Below, one piece after another: positions 1 to 4,360 of a stretch of DNA of 9,306 nucleotides (positions within the stretch are counted from its first letter, which is position 1; each line of letters begins with the position of its first letter). Made by a program: the position numbers and the translations under genes. The notes beneath the pieces were generated by a model. The model made no database searches. It was not told where the DNA came from and saw nothing but the letters and a program-made list of their open reading frames with translations. This DNA is from Clostridiales bacterium (GTDB lineage: Bacteria; Bacillota; Clostridia; Oscillospirales; Oscillospiraceae), in assembly GCA_019422005.1 (NCBI GenBank), contig JAHZEF010000080.1, positions 926 to 10,231 of the forward strand. Reading direction: 5' to 3'.

Positions 1-235
1 GTTCAGCAACCAATACCGGAGCGCGCTTCAGGCCGCCGGCCTGACCATCGGGGGGACGTCTCCCGACGGGCGGCTGGTGGAAACCGTGGAGCTGACAGAC
101 CGCCCCTTCCATGTGGGGGTGCAGTTCCATCCGGAATTCAAAAGCCGCCCCAACCGGCCGCACCCGCTGTTCCGGGGCTTTGTTGCCGCTGCACTGGCCG
201 GAACGGCGGAAGGGGCTGGCCGGCCCGCGGAATGA
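1..235 (+). CDS. pyrG: CTP synthase, C-terminal end (partial)
   Basis: This is the last 77 codons of CTP synthase, read from base 2 and ending at TGA 233-235. The enzyme makes CTP from UTP, ATP and glutamine in the cytosol. The visible part is the end of the class I glutamine amidotransferase domain: a YRSAL stretch near the edge, then SPDGRLVE, then GVQFHPEFKSRPNRPHPLF. The His and Glu of QFHPEF (fragment residues 43 and 45) are the family's catalytic His and Glu; the nucleophilic Cys lies outside the window. The SRPNRPHPLF block after the FHPE is typical of PyrG and separates it from TrpG, PabA or GuaA. The last ten or so residues (Gly/Ala/Pro-rich) are a non-conserved tail. The gene converges on the Rrf2 regulator 79 bp away, and I see no plus-strand terminator with a U-run between them. 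Its link to the other genes appears to be only positional. Confidence 0.95.
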   Translation, partial: FSNQYRSALQAAGLTIGGTSPDGRLVETVELTDRPFHVGVQFHPEFKSRPNRPHPLFRGFVAAALAGTAEGAGRPAE

Positions 236-278
236 TCAGGTCGGCTGACGGCTCCGGCGGGCAGGGAAGGGGCGCGGC

Positions 279-312
279 AAAAACGGCGGCCCGGAAGGGC
301 GGAACAGCGCCG
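279..312 (-). terminator. possible weak terminator of the Rrf2 gene
   Basis: Read on the minus strand just after the regulator's stop codon, CGGCG (312-308) can pair with CGCCG (288-284). Inside lies a second short stem, GCCC/GGGC (300-297 with 292-289), with a TTCC loop. Five T residues (283-279) follow directly. A 7-nt bulge on one side weakens the structure. Position and U-run fit an intrinsic terminator, but the stem is imperfect and the region is GC-rich, so chance pairing is possible. Confidence 0.35.
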
Positions 313-314
313 GT

Positions 315-710
315 TTACAGGAAATCGGCCAGGGTTTTTCCGAAGAAGTAGCTGCGCACCATTTGGTCAAATTCGGCCCACATGGAACGCGTTTTACAGG
401 CGGGCGCCCTGCCGCAGGGGAGGGCGCCCCTGGCCAGGCAGGCCACCGGGGCAAGGGAACCTTCCATCAGCTCCAGGATCTCTCCGACGGTGTATGCTTC
501 CGGTGCGCGGCACAGAACGTACCCCCCGCCTCTTCCGCCGTGCCCCGATACCATGTTTCCCTTTACAAGTTCCTTCATAATTATTTCCAGGTACTTTTTG
601 GAGATTTCCTGCCTTTCGGCGATATCCCGCAGCGGAATATATCCGTCGTTCCTGCGCTCCGCCAGATCGATCATGATACGGAGCGCATAGCGCCCTTTGG
701 TCGAAATCAT
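315..710 (-). CDS. Rrf2-family transcriptional regulator, probable Fe-S or sulfur sensor
   Basis: This 131-residue protein is a standard-length Rrf2 winged-helix regulator. It opens with MISTKGRYALRIMIDLAE, typical of the family. A helix-turn-helix follows (about residues 27-50, with ISKKYLEIIMKEL as recognition helix), then the wing (SGHGGRGGGYVL, 55-66) and the long dimerisation helix. Cysteines at 91, 99 and 105 (CX7CX5C) sit almost where IscR and NsrR carry their cluster ligands, so an Fe-S cluster is plausible; C67 is an additional cysteine. Translation starts at ATG 710-708 behind a strong AAGGAGG. The gene is divergent from metY-cysK, whose promoter is covered by an inverted repeat, so it probably regulates that operon and perhaps itself. 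The arrangement recalls Bacillus CymR, the cysteine-metabolism repressor that works with CysK, but CymR lacks this cysteine triad. Family call is firm; target and ligand are inferred. No gene symbol is given because IscR, NsrR and CymR cannot be told apart safely here. Confidence 0.93.
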   Translation of the reverse strand: MISTKGRYALRIMIDLAERRNDGYIPLRDIAERQEISKKYLEIIMKELVKGNMVSGHGGRGGGYVLCRAPEAYTVGEILELMEGSLAPVACLARGALPCGRAPACKTRSMWAEFDQMVRSYFFGKTLADFL

Positions 711-739
711 AAAGTGCGGCCTCCTTCTGCTTTTTGCCT

Positions 740-769
740 ATTATACCATGGGGTGAATCGGTGACGCAA
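740..769 (-). promoter_or_regulatory. promoter of the Rrf2 regulator gene
   Basis: On the minus strand a perfect TATAAT (745-740) is preceded by TGG, giving an extended -10 element. A weak -35 candidate, TTGCGT (769-764), lies 18 bp upstream. Transcription would start near 733, leaving an untranslated leader of about 20 nt that contains the AAGGAGG of the regulator gene. The metY-side inverted repeat begins 23 bp upstream of the -35 candidate, so autoregulation is possible but not obvious. Confidence 0.7.
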
Positions 770-791
770 GGAAGAGGGAAATATAGTTAAA

Positions 792-814
792 ATACCTATT
801 GACATAGTAGGTAT
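792..814. promoter_or_regulatory. inverted repeat over the metY promoter, candidate Rrf2 operator
   Basis: Perfect 7-bp arms ATACCTA (792-798) and TAGGTAT (808-814) form a 23-bp dyad centred at 803. It encloses the TTGACA -35 box and the first part of the spacer. A second, overlapping pairing joins ACCTAT (794-799) to ATAGGT (815-820). Dyads of about this length with ATA...TAT ends are typical of Rrf2-family sites such as those of IscR. Placement over the -35 predicts repression of metY-cysK. Assignment to the adjacent regulator rests on proximity and on the general shape of the site. Confidence 0.65.
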
Positions 815-827
815 ATAGGTTTATAAT
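799..827 (+). promoter_or_regulatory. consensus promoter of the metY-cysK operon
   Basis: A perfect TTGACA (799-804) and a perfect TATAAT (822-827) are separated by exactly 17 bp, the ideal housekeeping sigma-A promoter. Transcription should start near 834. Such a strong core promoter usually needs a repressor or attenuator to hold it down, and both are suggested here: the dyad over the -35 and a leader with a terminator. The AT-rich stretch from about 780 contrasts with the GC-rich surroundings. Confidence 0.88.
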
Positions 828-867
828 CGGATCATCAGATCAGACAGACTGCAGGGAGGCGAACAGG

Positions 868-939
868 ATGATTGCGGATCGTACAGCCAGAGCCAACTTT
901 GCCATATGCTGCCGAATGCCGGCCCCCCCGGGCGTGTGA
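868..939 (+). CDS. 23-residue leader peptide with tandem Cys codons
   Basis: An ATG at 868 lies 8 nt after a strong GGGAGG (854-859) and about 34 nt downstream of the predicted transcription start, just where a leader peptide is expected. The frame runs 23 codons to TGA 937-939. Residues 6-16 read TARANFAICCR, with TGC TGC at 907-912 encoding Cys14-Cys15; the last residues are Pro-rich. There is no signal peptide or recognisable domain. The second Cys codon overlaps the start of a 13-bp RNA stem (911-923 with 1010-1022), and a terminator lies about 95 nt after the stop. The operon downstream encodes cysteine and homocysteine synthesis. These points suggest that ribosome stalling at the Cys codons, rather than the peptide, is the functional output. 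Short Cys-rich leader ORFs that control sulfur genes are known from mycobacteria; this one differs in having a Shine-Dalgarno and an apparent terminator. Translation is inferred, not shown. Confidence 0.7.
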   Translation: MIADRTARANFAICCRMPAPPGV

Positions 940-946
940 TTGCAGC

Positions 947-990
947 CGGGGCGCGGCTGCGGGCGTGATGCGCCGCGGCCGGCCGCCCCG
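947..990 (+). other. GC-rich RNA hairpin inside the metY leader
   Basis: CGGGGCG (947-953) pairs with CGCCCCG (984-990). Inside it GGCTGCGG (955-962) pairs with CCGCGGCC (973-980), with one G-U. A smaller alternative hairpin joins GCAGCC (942-947) to GGCTGC (955-960). The structure begins 7 nt after the leader peptide stop and fills the loop of the 911-923/1010-1022 stem. It could be a polymerase pause hairpin or a spacer that brings the distant arms together. Because the segment is very GC-rich, part of this pairing could be incidental. Confidence 0.5.
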
Positions 991-1032
991 ACACAATGCC
1001 TGATTGACTGCCGGCATTTGGCCGTCATTCGC

Positions 1033-1065
1033 CCGGGAGCCGATACGCTTCCGGTTTTTCTGTTT
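1033..1065 (+). terminator. intrinsic terminator in the metY-cysK leader
   Basis: CCGGGAGC (1033-1040) pairs with GCTTCCGG (1047-1054): 8 bp with one G-U and a 6-nt loop, followed at once by TTTTTCTGTTT (1055-1065). This is a normal intrinsic terminator, but it sits 70 bp before the metY start and downstream of the operon promoter, so it would end transcription early. Its left arm can instead pair with 927-934, just after the leader-peptide Cys codons. That is what an attenuator would need. Confidence 0.72.
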
Positions 1066-1133
1066 CCCCGGAGCGGAAGCGCCGGCACGGCGCGAATTCA
1101 CAAATAAATCTGATGTGCAAAGGAGCGTTTCTC

Positions 1134-2420
1134 ATGAGCGAATACAGATTTGAAACCCTGCAGCTTCATGCAGGACAGGAACAGGCCGACCTCGCCACGG
1201 ATGCGAGAGCGGTTCCGATCTACCAGACGGCTTCCTATGTATTTCACAATTCTGCCCATGCCGCGGCCCGGTTCGGGCTGACAGACGCCGGAAATATCTA
1301 TGGCAGACTTACGAACCCCACCCAGGATGTGCTGGAAAAGCGGCTGGCGGCGCTGGAGGGCGGCGCGGCTGCTCTGGCGCTGGCCTCCGGAGCGGCAGCC
1401 ATCGCCTATACCATGCAGGCCTTGGCGCAGGCGGGGGATCATATCGTGGCGCAGAAAACCATTTACGGGGGCAGCTACAATCTGCTGGCGCATACGCTGC
1501 CGCAGTATGGCATCTCCACGACCTTTGTGGATGCGCACTGCCTGCAGGAAGTCGAAGACGCGATTCAGGAGAATACAAAGGCTGTATATTTGGAAACGCT
1601 GGGCAATCCCAACAGCGATATTCCGGAGATCGGCGCCATCGCGGAGATCGCCCACAGGCACGGCCTGCCGCTGGTTGTCGACAATACCTTCGGCACCCCG
1701 TATTGGATCCGGCCCATTGAACACGGCGCAGATATCGTCGTCCACTCCGCCACCAAGTTTATCGGCGGCCACGGTACGACACTGGGAGGCATCATTGTGG
1801 ATTCCGGCAGGTTCGACTGGAAAGCGGGCGGCAGATATGCGCCCATCGCCGGGGCGAATCCCAGCTATCACGGCGTGTCCTTTGCGGATGCGGCGGGGCC
1901 GGCCGCATTTGTCACCTACATCCGCGCGGTCCTTCTGCGCGATACGGGCGCGGCGATCTCCCCGTTCAATGCGTTTCTGCTGCTGCAGGGAGTGGAGACG
2001 CTGTCGCTGCGGCTGGAACGGCATGCGGAGAATACGGGGAAGGTCGTTGCATATCTGGCCGGCCATCCGCAGGTGGAGAGAGTCAACCATCCCTCCCTGC
2101 CCGGCCATCCCGATCACGAGCGGTATCAGCGGTATTTTCCGAACGGCGGAGGCAGTATTTTTACCTTTGAGCTCAAAGGCGGGCAGAAGGAAGCCTGGAA
2201 ATGGATTGACAGCCTGAAAATATTCTCCCTTTTGGCAAATGTGGCGGATGGAAAGAGCCTGGTGATTCATCCGGCGACGACCACCCATGCCCAGCTCTCT
2301 GCAGACGAACTGCTGGACCAGGGGATCAGGCCCAACACAATCCGCCTGTCTGTCGGTACGGAGCATATCGACGACATCCTCTGCGACCTGGACCGCGGTT
2401 TTGCGGCCATCGGGGGGTAA
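1134..2420 (+). CDS. metY: O-acetylhomoserine sulfhydrylase (O-acetylhomoserine aminocarboxypropyltransferase)
   Basis: This 428-residue cytosolic PLP enzyme of the Cys/Met-metabolism fold-type I family would make homocysteine from O-acetylhomoserine and sulfide. The N-terminal stretch LQLHAGQ, then PIYQTASYVF and YGRLTNPT (residues 57-63), are family signatures. VVDNTF (181-186) holds the Asp that contacts the PLP nitrogen, and SATKFIGGHG (205-214) carries the PLP lysine, K208. The long segment after it (about 225-275) and the total length fit MetY rather than the roughly 380-residue MetB/MetC enzymes. I chose ATG 1134 because AAAGGAG (1119-1125) lies 8 nt upstream; an in-frame ATG at 1113 lies before that site. 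cysK follows after 64 bp in the same direction. Some members also use O-acetylserine, so specificity is not certain. Expression is probably controlled by the upstream dyad and the cysteine-codon leader. Confidence 0.93.
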   Translation: MSEYRFETLQLHAGQEQADLATDARAVPIYQTASYVFHNSAHAAARFGLTDAGNIYGRLTNPTQDVLEKRLAALEGGAAALALASGAAAIAYTMQALAQAGDHIVAQKTIYGGSYNLLAHTLPQYGISTTFVDAHCLQEVEDAIQENTKAVYLETLGNPNSDIPEIGAIAEIAHRHGLPLVVDNTFGTPYWIRPIEHGADIVVHSATKFIGGHGTTLGGIIVDSGRFDWKAGGRYAPIAGANPSYHGVSFADAAGPAAFVTYIRAVLLRDTGAAISPFNAFLLLQGVETLSLRLERHAENTGKVVAYLAGHPQVERVNHPSLPGHPDHERYQRYFPNGGGSIFTFELKGGQKEAWKWIDSLKIFSLLANVADGKSLVIHPATTTHAQLSADELLDQGIRPNTIRLSVGTEHIDDILCDLDRGFAAIGG

Positions 2421-2484
2421 CCGGGCGCCTGGAAAGACGGCGCCGCTTCATTCTACGGGATCTGAAAACAGGGAGGAAACTGTT

Positions 2485-3417
2485 GTGTCAAAAATTTATC
2501 AGGGAATTCTGGAATTGATCGGAAATACCCCGCTGGTCGAGGTGAAAAATCTTGAGAAGGAGGAAGCGCTGGAGGCGGCCGTTCTGGTCAAGCTGGAATC
2601 CTGCAATCCGGCGGGCAGCGTCAAGGACCGTATTGCGAAGGCGATGATCGAGGACGCCGAAAACCGGGGCCTTCTGAAAAAAGGCTCGGTCATCATTGAA
2701 CCGACCTCGGGCAATACCGGGATCGGCCTGGCTGCAATAGCGGCGGCGAAGGGATATCGGGTTCTTCTTACCATGCCGGAAACCATGAGCGTGGAACGGA
2801 GAAATATTTTGAAGGCCTACGGTGCGGAAGTGGTTCTGACCGAAGGTTCCAGGGGCATGAAAGGCGCGATTGCAAAGGCGGAGGAGCTGGCGAGGGAGAT
2901 CCCGGACAGCCTGATTCCGGGACAATTTGCGAATCCAGCGAACCCCGGCGTTCACAGGGCGGCCACCGGGCCGGAAATCTGGAATGATACCGACGGGACG
3001 GTCGACATCTTCGTTGCCGGCGTTGGGACCGGCGGTACGATAACGGGCGCAGGGGAGTATCTGAAGGGGCAAAAACCGGAGATTCAGATTGTGGCGGTGG
3101 AGCCGGCCGGCTCGCCCGTGCTTTCCCGGGGGCGGCCCGGATCTCACAAGATTCAGGGGATCGGAGCCGGATTCGTGCCGGACGTACTGAATACGGAGAT
3201 TTACGACGAGGTCTTTCCGGTGGAGGATGCGGAGGCTTTTGCAGCTGCGAAGCTGCTGGCAGAGAAGGAGGGGATTTCGGCGGGGATTTCCTCCGGTGCG
3301 GCGCTCCATGCGGCGATTGCGCTGGCAAAGCGGCCGGAAAACAGAGGAAAAGTGATTGTCGCCCTTCTTCCGGACTCCGGAGACCGCTACTACTCCACGC
3401 CTTTGTTTGCCGAATGA
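2485..3417 (+). CDS. cysK: cysteine synthase (O-acetylserine sulfhydrylase)
   Basis: This 310-residue fold-type II PLP enzyme makes cysteine from O-acetylserine and sulfide. LIGNTPLVEV (11-20) opens the domain. NPAGSVKDR (41-49) holds the PLP lysine K47, TSGNTG (74-79) is the substrate-binding loop, and GVGTGGT (179-185) binds the PLP phosphate. GISSGAA (267-273) and PDSGDRYYST (296-305) complete the CysK pattern. The length matches CysK exactly. The start is GTG 2485, placed 8 nt after GGGAGG (2471-2476) and giving the usual MSKIYQ N-terminus; the open frame runs further upstream but lacks homology there. It is cotranscribed with metY across a 64-bp gap that contains a short GGCGCC/GGCGCC hairpin (2424-2444) without a U-run. 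In Bacillus, CysK also acts as partner of the Rrf2 repressor CymR, so the nearby Rrf2 gene may have a similar relation; this is inference. Confidence 0.95.
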   Translation: MSKIYQGILELIGNTPLVEVKNLEKEEALEAAVLVKLESCNPAGSVKDRIAKAMIEDAENRGLLKKGSVIIEPTSGNTGIGLAAIAAAKGYRVLLTMPETMSVERRNILKAYGAEVVLTEGSRGMKGAIAKAEELAREIPDSLIPGQFANPANPGVHRAATGPEIWNDTDGTVDIFVAGVGTGGTITGAGEYLKGQKPEIQIVAVEPAGSPVLSRGRPGSHKIQGIGAGFVPDVLNTEIYDEVFPVEDAEAFAAAKLLAEKEGISAGISSGAALHAAIALAKRPENRGKVIVALLPDSGDRYYSTPLFAE

Positions 3418-3442
3418 ACTGCTGCAGCCGGAGAGAGGGCAG

Positions 3443-3480
3443 AAAACAGCGGGCCGGGCGAAAACCGCCCGGCCCGCTGT
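3443..3480 (-). terminator. perfect 15-bp hairpin, probable trp operon terminator, possibly bidirectional
   Basis: ACAGCGGGCCGGGCG (3446-3460) and its exact complement (3466-3480) form a 15-bp stem with loop AAAAC. Read on the minus strand the stem runs into TTTT followed by C (3446-3443), a short U-tract suited to ending trpA transcription. Read on the plus strand, 28 nt after the cysK stop, the tail is CCTGTTCTG, which is poor in U. The hairpin may still stop or stabilise the cysK transcript. Confidence 0.75.
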
Positions 3481-3494
3481 CCTGTTCTGCAGAA

Positions 3495-3536
3495 TCCCCC
3501 GGCAGGCGCTTTACGGGAAAAGCGCCTGCCGGGGGA
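3495..3536. terminator. perfect 18-bp hairpin between cysK and trpA
   Basis: The arm 3495-3512 (T, five C, then GGCAGGCGCTTT) pairs perfectly with 3519-3536 around a 6-nt loop, ACGGGA. It lies 54 nt beyond the trpA stop and 15 bp from the first hairpin. Neither strand shows a good U-tract after it (AAAGC on plus, TTCTGC on minus). It may act as a stem-only terminator, an mRNA 3'-end stabiliser, or part of a double barrier between convergent operons. Confidence 0.55.
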
Positions 3537-3589
3537 AAGCACGTTTGAGACGGCGGCCATATGCGGGGGGGATGCGGCGGCCCGGCCGG

Positions 3590-4360
3590 CTACCCTATGG
3601 CGTCCTTCATGGATTTTACGTAACGCCCGATCAGCTCCGGCGCGTTTTTCCCGTGCTTTTCAAGCAGCTTTACAATGGCGGAACCGACGATAACACCGTC
3701 GGAAAGGGCCGCCATGCTTTGCGCCTGGCCGGGTGTGGAGATGCCGAAGCCAATTGCACAGGGGATGTCGGTATTTTCGCGGATTGACCGCACCATGGAT
3801 GTGAGATCCGTCTGGATTTCGGTTCTTGCCCCGGTCACTCCGAGGCTGGAAACAATGTAAAGGAACCCCTCCGCCTCTTTTGCAATCCTGGCAATGCGGT
3901 CTTCAGACGTGGGCGCGACCAATGAGATCAGCGCAATACCGTACCGGCGGCAGAACGGCAGGAATTCCTCCTTTTCCTCAAACGGAAGGTCAGGCAGAAT
4001 CAGCCCGTCTATCCCAAATTCCCGGCAGGCGGAGAAGAACCGCTCTGCGCCGTAGGAGAACACCACGTTGGCGTACGTCATGAATACCAGCGGCACATGC
4101 ACGTCACGGCGGAGCGATTTTACCAGCGCAAAGATCCGGTCGGTGGTAACGCCGCCGCGGAGCGCCCTGAGGTTTGCCGCCTGGATCACGGGCCCCTCTG
4201 CGGTCGGATCGGAGAAGGGGATTCCGAGTTCGATCAGATCGGCCCCATTGGCGGCTGCGGCGCGGACGGCCGCGGCGGTCGTCTCCAGATCGGGATCGCC
4301 GCAGGTGAGGAAGGCGATAAACGCCTTTCCGTTTTCAAACGCTTTTTGAATGCTACTCAT
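3590..4360 (-). CDS. trpA: tryptophan synthase alpha subunit
   Basis: This 256-residue TIM-barrel protein cleaves indole-3-glycerol phosphate to indole and glyceraldehyde 3-phosphate and passes indole to TrpB. ELGIPFSDP holds the catalytic Glu (E44, equal to E49 in E. coli). The second catalytic acid, D60 in E. coli, is Glu here (E55, in AEGPVIQ). LPDLPFEE, SSLGVTGAR and GFGISTP are the other barrel motifs, the last two forming the phosphate-binding part. I chose ATG 4360-4358, preceded by a GGGAGG site, giving MSSIQKAF; an in-frame ATG at 4387 would add nine residues with no support. The gene overlaps the end of trpB by 8 nt, which suggests translational coupling for this 1:1 complex. It is the last gene of the operon, with a strong hairpin terminator downstream. 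Length is slightly short but normal for Firmicutes. Confidence 0.96.
   Translation of the reverse strand: MSSIQKAFENGKAFIAFLTCGDPDLETTAAAVRAAAANGADLIELGIPFSDPTAEGPVIQAANLRALRGGVTTDRIFALVKSLRRDVHVPLVFMTYANVVFSYGAERFFSACREFGIDGLILPDLPFEEKEEFLPFCRRYGIALISLVAPTSEDRIARIAKEAEGFLYIVSSLGVTGARTEIQTDLTSMVRSIRENTDIPCAIGFGISTPGQAQSMAALSDGVIVGSAIVKLLEKHGKNAPELIGRYVKSMKDAIG

Larger units (their letters stand above)
834..1133 (+). promoter_or_regulatory. 5' leader of the metY-cysK mRNA, candidate cysteine attenuator
   Basis: About 300 nt separate the predicted transcription start from the metY start codon. In order this holds a small ORF with tandem Cys codons (868-939), a GC-rich hairpin (947-990), the right arm of a long-range stem (1010-1022), an intrinsic terminator (1033-1065) and the metY ribosome binding site (1119-1125). 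Two pairings matter. GCCGAATGCCGGC (911-923) pairs with GCCGGCATTTGGC (1010-1022), giving 13 bp with one G-U. CCCGGGCG (927-934) pairs with CGCCCGGG (1030-1037), giving 8 GC pairs and consuming the left arm of the terminator. I saw no T-box or SAM-riboswitch signature. Pairings are visible in the sequence; the switching model is inference. Past the terminator, CGCTTCCG (1046-1053) can also pair with CGGAAGCG (1074-1081). Confidence 0.65.

Noticed and set aside
975..986. 12-bp perfect palindrome GCGGCCGGCCGC
   Set aside because: Within a very GC-rich segment it is likely a by-product of the leader hairpin arms rather than a separate protein site.
835..1101. Minus-strand open frames in the Rrf2-metY intergenic region
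   Set aside because: Low-complexity Arg/Ala/Pro composition with no family resemblance; the region is better explained as a promoter and plus-strand leader.
1113..1133. Earlier ATG for metY at 1113
   Set aside because: It precedes the AAAGGAG at 1119-1125, which is correctly spaced for ATG 1134, and the MCKGAFL extension is not typical of MetY.
834..1133. T-box or SAM riboswitch in the metY leader
   Set aside because: I saw neither the T-box consensus nor the SAM-I core arrangement; the Cys-codon small ORF with a terminator fits better. A covariance-model search would settle it.
1098..2366. Long open frame (422 codons) on the minus strand opposite metY
   Set aside because: It lies antisense to a gene with complete family motifs, has no recognisable domain, and is explained by the GC-rich third positions of metY.
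2424..2444. GGCGCC...GGCGCC hairpin between metY and cysK
   Set aside because: Only 6 bp of self-complementary hexamers with a 9-nt loop and no U-run; too weak to call a terminator.
2287..2484. Upstream ATG in the cysK frame inside metY
   Set aside because: It would add 66 residues with no homology; GTG 2485 has a well-placed GGGAGG and gives a standard 310-residue CysK.
2488..3309. Long minus-strand open frame opposite cysK
   Set aside because: The protein is Arg/Gly/Pro-rich with no domain, and the plus strand encodes an intact CysK.
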